Source of the DNA: Methanobacteriota archaeon
Lineage (GTDB): Archaea > Thermoplasmatota > Poseidoniia > Poseidoniales > Poseidoniaceae
DNA length: 15,561 nt
Direction: 5' to 3'
Assembly: GCA_018645535.1 (NCBI GenBank)
Contig: JABGWN010000172.1
Location: 1-15,561, forward strand
In this document: positions 8,519 through 15,408 of the stretch, one piece after another
How positions within the stretch are numbered: position 1 is the stretch's first letter
How the letters are laid out: each line of letters begins with the position of its first letter
Program-made: the position numbers and the translations under genes
Notes under the pieces: generated by a model
Seen by the model: the letters and a program-made list of their open reading frames with translations, nothing else
Told to the model about the DNA's origin: nothing
The model's database searches: none

Positions 8519-10141
8519 TCAACGCTTCTCGCTAACAAGATTTTCACGCAAGTTTGTGAGTTTATCTTGGAGTTCGTTCTTGTATGCGCTTGGTGTTGTG
8601 AGGCGCCTAAATGCCTTCTTTGTGTCAACATAGGAATCCCACCAGAATCCAAAGAGACGACCTGTTAACCAATATGTGGGGAATGAACAAATGTATACTG
8701 TTAGGATCGCAATTGTAATCATGAAAGAAGACTCACCAAACATCTGTGTCCAATTAAACGAAAGAATGGTTTCAATCTCTGCCTCAAACCACCACAGTGT
8801 CCCTACAGTGAAAATAGATATGAAAGGCCACATCAGAACGGAGCCAAACATCGCTGCCAAAAATTGGTATGTTGTTCTGGCATCAACCCCTTCATCGGTC
8901 CTGTCGCCTAAGAATCGACCGAGCGACATCTGGAGTGATAACGATACAAGGAAAACTGGGAGCAGTGCTACCATAATTACCGTCCGAATGGATGCATCTA
9001 CGAGGCGAAGTGGGTTGCCTCTTCTCAGCCCGGTCGCATTCTTATTCAAATCACGTCCATCGAGGTTTCTTTCCTCGAGTTTTTTGTGAATCTCCACTCC
9101 CAAATCTAGAGTCCGGTGGGCGATTTTAACAGGTTTGGAATCAACATGTTCGAGTTCTGTTTGATATGTATCTCGGACCGCGCGAGCTGCAAGGACTTCT
9201 TCTCGCCAAGTTTGAAGCGGTTTGTTTTCCATTCGAGATTGGACCTGAGCAATCAGGTGCATTCCGCCGTGCTCATCCCATGAAGAAACGTTCGGAGTCA
9301 ACGGCTGCAGGTGTGGGCGAAGGTTATCTCGTAGTGAACGAACAAGTTCTTGTGGAGGTTCAACCCATTGTCGCTCTTTTACAGCTTCAATCAGATCTTC
9401 TGGAATCTTATCTTCTGGAAGATAATGCGGGTCACCGAATTCGACCCACATATCTGTCCTGTAATGGTGTCGAACTCGAAAATGTAATCCCACTGGTTGG
9501 AGAACAGGGCACTTATCCCCGCTAGCCTTAGCGATGGCTGCAGCTGCAAGAACTGTTCTCATTGGTCCCGTTCTGAATCGAAGCATATGCGAGAGGTCGT
9601 GGCTTGTTCCTTCGGGGAAGAGTACACAGGCAAACCCACTCGAAATTCCAGTTGCAAGGGTGAGTAAAGAACGACCGTTTAGATTCGTAGCTTCTTCTTC
9701 TGAACAACCTCCTCGGAGTAATTCTGCTTTTCGTACAACTGGCTGGACCGCTAGCCTTCGAGTCCAAAAAGAGAGTACTGGACGTGTAACGAGATCGTGG
9801 CGACCACCCATTACGAATTCCTTTGGATGCGCCAACATGATTCCAAGTGGATCAATTAGCCCATTTGTGTGCCATGAAGTGCAAAGTGACCCTCTATCAG
9901 TGGGAATCTTTTCCATTCCTGTGCATTCAATGGTTCGAAACTGATTTGCTGCTGTTCTACGGCAGAAGAAGAATGCTAATTTCGTCCAGAAAAAAGATCC
10001 AGGTGTTGATTTATCGTACGATGGCATTGGAGTGTTCAATAATTTCTCCATTTTCATATTACCAGACGATTTGGAAAGGACTGGTAAAGCCTCACCCCGA
10101 TGATCTACTGCCCCATCCCAGTCTGCAACTCCTTTGGCCAT
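8519..10141 (-). CDS. PlsC-like lysophospholipid/glycerol-phosphate acyltransferase with C-terminal membrane domain
   Basis: This is a predicted acyltransferase of the PlsC/GPAT superfamily (540 residues), which normally moves a fatty-acyl group onto glycerol-3-phosphate or a lysophospholipid. The catalytic block is WHTNGLIDPLG, with His91 and Asp97. The five-residue spacing matches the Gpt2/Sct1-like branch (HPNxxxD type) rather than the classical HX4D. The FPEGTS block is at 175-180, and an acceptor-site block (PVLQPVGLHF) is near 212-221. Residues ~260-380 are a charged helical linker. Three membrane spans follow at about 384-404, 427-448 and 471-492, then a basic tail. The ATG sits immediately after the TGA of the HIT gene (GAATGAATG), which suggests coupled translation. 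Acyltransferases of this type make ester lipids in bacteria and eukaryotes, so the substrate in an archaeon is an open question. The fold assignment is firm; the substrate is not. Confidence 0.9.
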   Translation of the reverse strand: MAKGVADWDGAVDHRGEALPVLSKSSGNMKMEKLLNTPMPSYDKSTPGSFFWTKLAFFFCRRTAANQFRTIECTGMEKIPTDRGSLCTSWHTNGLIDPLGIMLAHPKEFVMGGRHDLVTRPVLSFWTRRLAVQPVVRKAELLRGGCSEEEATNLNGRSLLTLATGISSGFACVLFPEGTSHDLSHMLRFRTGPMRTVLAAAAIAKASGDKCPVLQPVGLHFRVRHHYRTDMWVEFGDPHYLPEDKIPEDLIEAVKERQWVEPPQELVRSLRDNLRPHLQPLTPNVSSWDEHGGMHLIAQVQSRMENKPLQTWREEVLAARAVRDTYQTELEHVDSKPVKIAHRTLDLGVEIHKKLEERNLDGRDLNKNATGLRRGNPLRLVDASIRTVIMVALLPVFLVSLSLQMSLGRFLGDRTDEGVDARTTYQFLAAMFGSVLMWPFISIFTVGTLWWFEAEIETILSFNWTQMFGESSFMITIAILTVYICSFPTYWLTGRLFGFWWDSYVDTKKAFRRLTTPSAYKNELQDKLTNLRENLVSEKR

Positions 10142-10573
10142 TCATTCCCCCTCCATTTGCAGTTCTAAAGCCAAGACTCTTAGTTTCTCATGGTCGATTT
10201 CATGACTTGGCCCAGGCCACATTGCGGCTAATGTCTTACCAGAATCGTTTTCTGTTCTAGGAAGAACATGAATGTGAACATGTGCCACTTCTTGACCTGC
10301 GAGAGGGCCGTCGTGTACAACGACTGTGAAATCGATCGTGGAGAATCTTTTGGTAAGAAGGCGCTGTACTTCTACAACTCCTTCCATTAGATTGGAACGT
10401 TCGAGCGGTGACAAATCTCCAATCCTTGACACTGCCGTGGTTGGAATTACTAGTGTGTGGCCTTCTCTTCTTGGAAAGATATCAAGAAAAGCATACCACC
10501 CTTCTCCTGAACCAACTTTATGTGAAGGGATATCACCAGACAATATGTGTTCAAACAATGATTTGTCGGCCAT
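10142..10573 (-). CDS. HIT-family nucleotide hydrolase/transferase
   Basis: This histidine-triad protein has 143 residues, the usual size. The family binds nucleotides and cleaves phosphoramidates or dinucleoside polyphosphates through a histidine nucleophile. The signature HVHIHVLPR is present, with His98, His100 and His102, preceded by the family's GQEVAHV strand. The N-terminal SLFEHILSGDIPSHKV matches the first helix of HIT proteins, but the zinc-binding cysteines of many Hint-type relatives are absent. DIFPRREGHTLVIPTTAVSRI is the typical central block. The gene starts 28 bases after the flavoprotein stop, and its own stop touches the start of the acyltransferase. A TATA-like box overlapping the flavoprotein stop may give it a separate leaderless promoter; no Shine-Dalgarno is visible. 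The exact substrate is unknown. Confidence 0.94.
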   Translation of the reverse strand: MADKSLFEHILSGDIPSHKVGSGEGWYAFLDIFPRREGHTLVIPTTAVSRIGDLSPLERSNLMEGVVEVQRLLTKRFSTIDFTVVVHDGPLAGQEVAHVHIHVLPRTENDSGKTLAAMWPGPSHEIDHEKLRVLALELQMEGE

Positions 10574-10597
10574 AGAACGACCAATCGCCCATTACAG

Positions 10598-10606
10598 ATA
10601 ATTAAA
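10598..10606 (-). promoter_or_regulatory. Candidate TATA box for a leaderless HIT/acyltransferase transcript
   Basis: On the minus strand TTTAATTAT, preceded by GCGG, is centred about 29 bases upstream of the HIT gene ATG (10573). Archaeal TATA boxes sit about 26 bases before the transcription start, so transcripts would begin at or next to the ATG. That would explain why no ribosome-binding site is visible there. The box overlaps the TAA stop of the upstream flavoprotein gene, so it could also be chance AT-richness. Confidence 0.4.
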
Positions 10607-12236
10607 CCGCAGATGTGGGATTGAGAATCCAATTTCCTGATGGTCCTTTTCTCAGTGCGAGTGTTCCTGTCGAGCCATTATTGAAAACAAGATTGTGATG
10701 GAGTTGTTCGGAATCCTCTTCTGAGTAATCTGAGCGTTGGTGAAGCCCACGTGATTCTGTTCTCAACTCAGAACTTCTTACGCTGGCAAGGCCCAATCGA
10801 ATAGCAGCCTGTGCTCGAAGTGTCTCAAGGAGATTCTGATTTGCTACGAGTGATGTTTCATCGCAATGAAGTTGCTCACCACGGATCGAGAGTTGGTTGA
10901 GAGATTCTGCAGCAGAAGCAAGGATGGCTGCATCAACTGCAGGCGTCTGAGTTGATGTCAATATCTCACAAAGACGTTGAACAACGGGTTTGAGTCGTTG
11001 AACTGGCCCTTCTGATTCAACACCAAGCATACTCAATTCTGCTGTTGCGATGTTAAGTGAGTCTTCAAGAGTTGAAGCGCCAGTGAATTTTCGTTTTTTG
11101 ATCCATTCCGAAGCGTGCAGCCCTGCTGATTCGCCAGTGCAAATCGCTTCCAGCAAACGGTTACCAGCCAAGACATCAGCTCCGTGAAGGCCGCTTGAAG
11201 ATGCATCTCCAGCAGCATACACTCCTGTGAACCATCGTGCCCATGATTGTAGGACTACTCTGCCGTTTTCATCGGTTGAAAGTCCGCCTAAAGTGTGATT
11301 TGGGCGAGGAGCAACTTCGATTGTTTGGCGGTGCATGTCAACACCGAGTCGCTGGTTGATTTGATCAAAGGTCATTGCCCACCATCCGGCATATTCGCCA
11401 AGTTCTCGAGCATCGAGAACGACCATGCCTGCTTCGTGCATTTTCGAACAAATTTCAGAAGTCATCGTGGATGCTGTTATGTCAATAGCTGTCCCAGAAG
11501 GTGTGTGAAGTGTTGCGCCGTCGGAAAGAATTGATTGGGGAATGATCATGTTTGTACCAACCACGCCAAGTGGCGCATGTGCTACGAATTCCATGTTTCT
11601 CAATGGAGCCCCTGCTCGATAAGCCATATCCATTCCAAGCGATGTTGAACCTGTCGTGAATGCGCCTTCAAATCCACCATCTGCAATAATCAACGCTTTG
11701 CATTGTACCGTTAGGACTCGTCCGTTGATCATGTCAAGAGTTGTAATTCCATTGATTGAATAATTCGTATGGACGAGTTCGAGAGGAACTTGGTCGCCTC
11801 TTCGTGTTACGCCATGCTTCATACATTGCTCTTCGAGGACTTGTTGACATTCTCGAATTGTTGCGTCTCCTGCATTGCAAAGTCTTGGTTTGCTGTGACC
11901 TGCTCCAGGATAGCCCTTTACGATTCCTTTTGCATCTCTGCGGAAATTGACTCCACGTCGTTCAAGGAGATCGACGGTACGGAGTGCATCAGTGGTATAC
12001 TGGGCTACGATGTCTTGGTCTGAGAGAAAGTTCCCTGCACGAATTGTATCTTCTCGATGTCCGCGGTTGCTTTCTTCTTGAATGTGGCACGAAATCCCAT
12101 TCATAGCGACATTACCGCCATCGCCAAGGCCTGTCGAACTCATCATCAGGACGTTAGCGCCACCCTTTGCAGCTTCTGCAGCTGCTGTTAGAGCGGCAGG
12201 TCCGTCACCTAGTACTACGATGTCCCATGCTTCCAT
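10602..12236 (-). CDS. FAD-dependent oxidoreductase of the SdhA/FrdA/NadB fold, altered active site
   Basis: This is a stand-alone flavoprotein (544 residues) of the succinate dehydrogenase/fumarate reductase/aspartate oxidase family. Seen in order: the N-terminal dinucleotide motif DIVVLGDGPAALTAAAEAA; the HSKPRLCNAGDATIRE block; MDMAYRAGAPLRNMEFV; the FAD-binding AAGDASSSGLHGADVLAGN; and the C-terminal ESRGLHQRSDYSEED helix. The residue that carries covalent FAD in SdhA is not His (GGNVAMNG), so FAD would be non-covalent, as in NadB. Residues that hold dicarboxylates are altered: the MEFVQFHP histidine is replaced (MEFVAHAP), the RGEGG region reads SDGA, and the arginine of HGANRLGG is Val355; His314 remains. 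Succinate or fumarate is therefore an unlikely substrate. No iron-sulfur or membrane-anchor subunit is nearby. ATG 12236 puts the FAD motif at residue 5, as usual; a TTG at 12296 overlaps the upstream gene and adds 20 unusual residues. Confidence 0.88.
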   Translation of the reverse strand: MEAWDIVVLGDGPAALTAAAEAAKGGANVLMMSSTGLGDGGNVAMNGISCHIQEESNRGHREDTIRAGNFLSDQDIVAQYTTDALRTVDLLERRGVNFRRDAKGIVKGYPGAGHSKPRLCNAGDATIRECQQVLEEQCMKHGVTRRGDQVPLELVHTNYSINGITTLDMINGRVLTVQCKALIIADGGFEGAFTTGSTSLGMDMAYRAGAPLRNMEFVAHAPLGVVGTNMIIPQSILSDGATLHTPSGTAIDITASTMTSEICSKMHEAGMVVLDARELGEYAGWWAMTFDQINQRLGVDMHRQTIEVAPRPNHTLGGLSTDENGRVVLQSWARWFTGVYAAGDASSSGLHGADVLAGNRLLEAICTGESAGLHASEWIKKRKFTGASTLEDSLNIATAELSMLGVESEGPVQRLKPVVQRLCEILTSTQTPAVDAAILASAAESLNQLSIRGEQLHCDETSLVANQNLLETLRAQAAIRLGLASVRSSELRTESRGLHQRSDYSEEDSEQLHHNLVFNNGSTGTLALRKGPSGNWILNPTSAV

Positions 12237-12292
12237 ATTAGACCCCCAATATTTGAGGGGAAGTGAAGCCCTGCCATAAGGAAAGCGCTTGG

Positions 12293-13876
12293 TCAACCAG
12301 AAATTGACTCGGCTCGGCCCTCTGGTATCGGGCGGTCAGAAAACCTTCGTGCAACCAGAAGTTTACGAATTCTATCCGCTCGTTGATGGCTTTCTCTGGG
12401 CGTAACAACGGTACTGACTATCCGTGAACCAAGTACGGTTTCATTATCGTCCCTGAGCGTTACTTGCACTTGTGCATCTCCTTTGAATTGCCTATCCCAA
12501 GCAACGTTTATCCAGAGAACAACCGTTCGTTCGAGATAACGTGGTAGCCAATCGAGAACATCGTCATCCGAAGGATGGGTTAATTCAACAGATTTTGTCG
12601 GGGGCGGGCAGGGCATTAGTTCGAATCTGTGATTAATCGATTCTGGCTTTCCGCCAGGTACTTGGACTTCCACACGAGCAGGAGTAGATTCGAATGTTTG
12701 ATTGTTCAGGGCGATAAACAGGCTTCCTGAACCGTCATAGCACATCGTATCCAGCGAAATGTCCATTCTCCAAGGAGATAAAAGAATTTCAGGAGACCCT
12801 GTGAGGAGGTCGTTTTGCAATCGCTCGAATAAACGGAAAGCCCCTGGTTGCCATGCTCGTGCATGCTCAAGGGATCGTTGAATGGATCTCCAATTGAAGA
12901 AAGCGTCTTCTTGGAGAAGAGTGCGATCAATTGCCTCAGGTGGCATGAAGTCGCGCAACGATTCGATGACATCGGTTGTCGATACAACATCTGTTGCATG
13001 AAGGTGCAGAAGGAATAACAATCGCTCTCGTGCTTGAATTGAATCTGTTCCCGGCAAAATGCTTGAAGTAAACTTCTCTTCCCATGAGCTCCATTCAATT
13101 TGTGAATCGGGGTCTAGATGTGCAAACAGGAGTTCTCCTAACGGAGATCCAAGTTGCGTTGGGTGATGTGTCGGTGCATAATGAATCAAAAGTGGCATCG
13201 AATCCGCTTGAAGACGAACATAGAATGTTGTCAATATTGAGTGGATACTTAGCCCTATACCAGATGTCATGGACACAAGGAGAAGGAGATTCCAAGCTAC
13301 TGTTCTTGGCGTAATCAGCGTTGAAAGACAGAGCAGGGTGAGAGAGGTTGTCGCTAGAAAAGCGCTGATGTTGTTTTGACGTCGCCCGTCTCGCAGTCCT
13401 TCCAAAATGCGATCCATCCCCGGTTGAGCGCGTAGGGTATGCCTTCTACCATCTCCTATTCCGCCTTGTTCGCGAAGAGATATTTTCGCTTCCACAGCAG
13501 ACCATGTGGCTTCGCTTCCTGCTATTGGAGGTCCAAATGCTGCAAGAAGAGGAACCAGCCATATCAAAAGGACAATCAGTGGGTTTGAGGGTAACAAAGA
13601 CGGATTGATCACGAACAGAAGGGATGTGCCTGCTATGCTGAAGCCGATGATGTTTCTAAAAAATAAGAAGAATGGATTGATGGCGATTTTACCGCTCTTC
13701 ATTCTCAGAAGTTCACTCTTCTCCCAAGCCTCTCTTGTTCGAGCCAAGGGATCTTCGCTGCGCGAGAATCCGTGCCCATACGGGTCTGGAAGGGATTTGA
13801 GAGTACGCCTTGTTCGGGCGATGATGGATTCGTCCTCTGGTTCCATCTCGCTCAGTTGTTGTGAGAGAAACGCCAC
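12293..13876 (-). CDS. Four-span membrane protein with large cytosolic or surface domain, unknown function
   Basis: I do not recognise this 527-residue protein. A hydrophilic N-terminus of ~65 residues is followed by four membrane segments in two hairpins (about 68-90, 96-118, 170-189 and 192-214). The loop between the hairpins is basic (GDGRRHTLRA, GLRDGRRQNN). The remaining ~310 residues are soluble: helical to ~370, then beta-rich with a stretch that reads like an immunoglobulin-type domain (ARVEVQVPGG, ERTVVLWINVAWD, DAQVQVTLRDDNETVLGS). The start is uncertain: GTG at 13876 gives the longest protein, but ATG at 13846 (residue 11) is equally plausible and neither has a clear ribosome-binding site. 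The gene lies 40 bases after tRNA-Arg, and its stop overlaps the possible TTG start of the flavoprotein, suggesting a shared transcript with the downstream metabolic genes. Confidence 0.83.
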   Translation of the reverse strand: MAFLSQQLSEMEPEDESIIARTRRTLKSLPDPYGHGFSRSEDPLARTREAWEKSELLRMKSGKIAINPFFLFFRNIIGFSIAGTSLLFVINPSLLPSNPLIVLLIWLVPLLAAFGPPIAGSEATWSAVEAKISLREQGGIGDGRRHTLRAQPGMDRILEGLRDGRRQNNISAFLATTSLTLLCLSTLITPRTVAWNLLLLVSMTSGIGLSIHSILTTFYVRLQADSMPLLIHYAPTHHPTQLGSPLGELLFAHLDPDSQIEWSSWEEKFTSSILPGTDSIQARERLLFLLHLHATDVVSTTDVIESLRDFMPPEAIDRTLLQEDAFFNWRSIQRSLEHARAWQPGAFRLFERLQNDLLTGSPEILLSPWRMDISLDTMCYDGSGSLFIALNNQTFESTPARVEVQVPGGKPESINHRFELMPCPPPTKSVELTHPSDDDVLDWLPRYLERTVVLWINVAWDRQFKGDAQVQVTLRDDNETVLGSRIVSTVVTPRESHQRADRIRKLLVARRFSDRPIPEGRAESISG

Positions 13877-13916
13877 ATATGTGTGCTTCGCTTCATTGGA
13901 ACTGAATTAGAAGTTT

Positions 13917-13993
13917 TGGCGGGCGCGGCAGGATTCGAACCCGCGATCTTCGGCTTAGGAGGCCGATGCATTATCCAGCTGTGCTACACGCCC
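13917..13993 (-). tRNA. tRNA-Arg (anticodon CCU)
   Basis: A complete cloverleaf can be folded on the minus strand. The acceptor stem is GGGCGTG with CGCGCCC (one G-T pair). The D arm is GCAC..ATGC with GG in the loop. The anticodon stem is TCGGC/GCCGA around CTCCTAA, which places anticodon CCT at positions 34-36. A five-base variable loop and the T arm GCGGG-TTCGAAT-CCTGC follow. Discriminator G73 is followed directly by an encoded CCA (13919-13917). The anticodon reads AGG codons. No intron is present. It lies 31 bases after the RFC-like gene and 40 bases before the membrane-protein gene, all on one strand, with no obvious promoter of its own. Confidence 0.95.
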
Positions 13994-14009
13994 ATCAGTG
14001 CCAAACCGC

Positions 14010-14023
14010 CTCCTGTCAAGGAG
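14010..14023 (-). other. Small hairpin between the RFC-like gene and tRNA-Arg
   Basis: Just after the stop codon of the RFC-like gene, CTCCT and AGGAG form a perfect five-base-pair stem with a four-base loop. It sits 17 bases before the tRNA 5' end. It could mark the 3' end of the mRNA or help tRNA processing. There is no T-run, and a stem this short can occur by chance. Confidence 0.25.
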
Positions 14024-14024
14024 A

Positions 14025-15149
14025 TTACGCTGGGTTGATGTTGGCAATATCAAACAACATATGCTCAATTTGGATGCGGCCCTGAGAGGATCTTCGGAGC
14101 CTCATATCGCAACCGGCAATTGCTTGCAGGGCTGCAGTGAGGGTCGATTCTTCCAAATTTAATCGGCCGCTTGTCAACACCTGGTGTGCTTGTTCAACGA
14201 CATCTTCTGCCTCAAGACTTTGTGAAGTAATAATTTTGTCATAAACTCCCATCGCACCTTTGAGTTGTCGTACATTCTTCACTCCTTCTTTGACCCATCT
14301 CCAATCAATAACGCGGCCGCGTAGTGCTTCTTCTAGCATGATTTGGACGTCGCTCGTTGATGTTGCTTTGAGGAGTTTTTGCAGATTTGTTCGATCATCC
14401 AGGAGCTTCCGAAGAGAAAGCATTTCAGTTGTAAAAATGGCTTTCCTTAGATTGCCTTCGCTAACGTGAGCGATGTCGCCTAATATTCCTCTTGTCGTTT
14501 CAACACCAGCGCGCTTGCATATTTCTTCGAGGCGGGTTTCGATTGTCTTCCGAGGAATTGCAGAGAGGCGGATGTGTTGCGTTCGACTACGTAACGCATC
14601 AATAAGTCGAGAAGGTGTTTGAGCAGTGAAAATGAAGCGGGATGTTTGGCTGGTTGATTCCATCATTCGACGAAGAAGAGGTTGCCTTTTGTGTCCAAGA
14701 TAATCTGCATCTTCGATGACAATAATTCTTGAGATGTGCGCCTCTTTGCTATTTCCTCGTTCGGATTCATGTCCCGCAGGAGCAGTATCGCCAGCCTCTA
14801 TCTTTGAGAAGGTTGAGTCAAAAGCGTCGAGTGAAGTACGACTCGCAAGCGTATCGCTTGAGTTCTTACCACCGGGACGGAGGAAGTTTTCGAATGCAGC
14901 CATTGCTCCTGCGGTTCGAGCAAGGTCCTTTGCTTGAAGAACGTGGACTGTTGAACGCCATGAAGGGCCCAAGACCTGTCGAACAATGAGGCGCCAAGTC
15001 GCAGTCTTACCTACTCCGGATGGGCCTGAAATGAGAAGATGTGGCGGATTAGCTTGCAACGCTACGTGTTGAATCGTGTCGATCAGACTTGCTTCATGAG
15101 CAAGTTCAGAAAATGTACGAGGCGAATACGCCTCCAACCAACTCGCCAT
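14025..15149 (-). CDS. Replication factor C small-subunit-like clamp-loader ATPase (divergent paralogue)
   Basis: This AAA+ protein (374 residues) is of the sliding-clamp-loader family, which opens PCNA and places it on primed DNA. Numbered from the chosen ATG, MASWLEAYSPRTFSEL matches the WVEKYRPK start of RFC small subunits. Walker A is GPSGVGKT (42-49). Walker B reads IIVIEDAD (142-149) where RfcS normally has DEAD, so the acidic pair is swapped. The sensor-1 region reads FIFTAQTP instead of an Asn motif. The SRC motif is SRT, keeping the arginine finger. Lid and collar helices follow (SEGNLRKAI near 270). About 30 extra polar residues lie between Walker A and B. A GTG at 15230 would overlap rpoP by 38 bases and add residues unlike any RFC start, so it is rejected. 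It is probably a second RFC small subunit beside a canonical one elsewhere in the genome. Confidence 0.88.
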   Translation of the reverse strand: MASWLEAYSPRTFSELAHEASLIDTIQHVALQANPPHLLISGPSGVGKTATWRLIVRQVLGPSWRSTVHVLQAKDLARTAGAMAAFENFLRPGGKNSSDTLASRTSLDAFDSTFSKIEAGDTAPAGHESERGNSKEAHISRIIVIEDADYLGHKRQPLLRRMMESTSQTSRFIFTAQTPSRLIDALRSRTQHIRLSAIPRKTIETRLEEICKRAGVETTRGILGDIAHVSEGNLRKAIFTTEMLSLRKLLDDRTNLQKLLKATSTSDVQIMLEEALRGRVIDWRWVKEGVKNVRQLKGAMGVYDKIITSQSLEAEDVVEQAHQVLTSGRLNLEESTLTAALQAIAGCDMRLRRSSQGRIQIEHMLFDIANINPA

Positions 15150-15192
15150 GAGTATCAAACAACGACAAAGGTCTTTGACCCTTTGTGTGAAC

Positions 15193-15354
15193 TCATTCGG
15201 CCTTGAGTGTCTTCTTCTTTCGGTCGCCACTGCTACGGCGGAGCTTCATGAAGATCTTTGAACCACAGTGACTGCAATGGATTCCATTGCGTTCGCGGTC
15301 AAAGCTTTCGTGTGTTCCACAGAGGGCGCACTTGTAATCTACAAGTTCTGACAT
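15193..15354 (-). CDS. rpoP: DNA-directed RNA polymerase subunit P (Rpb12 homologue)
   Basis: This is a 53-residue zinc-ribbon subunit of archaeal RNA polymerase. It begins MSELVDYKCALCG and has two zinc knuckles, C9xxC12 and C27xxC30, followed by the family's GSKIFMKLRR (usually GSRILYKKR) and a lysine-rich tail (DRKKKTLKAE). Length and motif order match RpoP/Rpb12, which docks on the second-largest polymerase subunits and helps open-complex formation. It reads without interruption from ATG 15354 to TGA 15193. It lies 43 bases before the RFC-like gene and 54 bases after a cut-off gene on the same strand. In many archaea rpoP follows ribosomal protein L37Ae; that gene is not the immediate neighbour here. 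The ribosome-binding site is weak (GGATGA just upstream). Confidence 0.93.
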   Translation of the reverse strand: MSELVDYKCALCGTHESFDRERNGIHCSHCGSKIFMKLRRSSGDRKKKTLKAE

Positions 15355-15408
15355 GAATCATCCGACCTACCCATTGGTTTTGAATCTGTCCGTTCGCGTT
15401 GGGTATCC

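Noticed and set aside
8222..8668. Plus-strand open frame of about 148 codons across the DUF2299-like and acyltransferase genes
   Set aside because: It spans the ends of two well-supported minus-strand genes and its translation shows no domain or membrane pattern.
12237..12296. TTG start at 12296 for the flavoprotein
   Set aside because: It overlaps the upstream stop and adds 20 residues before the FAD motif; ATG 12236 places the motif as in relatives.
15150..15230. GTG start at 15230 for the RFC-like gene
   Set aside because: It would overlap rpoP by 38 bases and adds 27 basic residues absent from RFC proteins; ATG 15149 gives the expected N-terminus.
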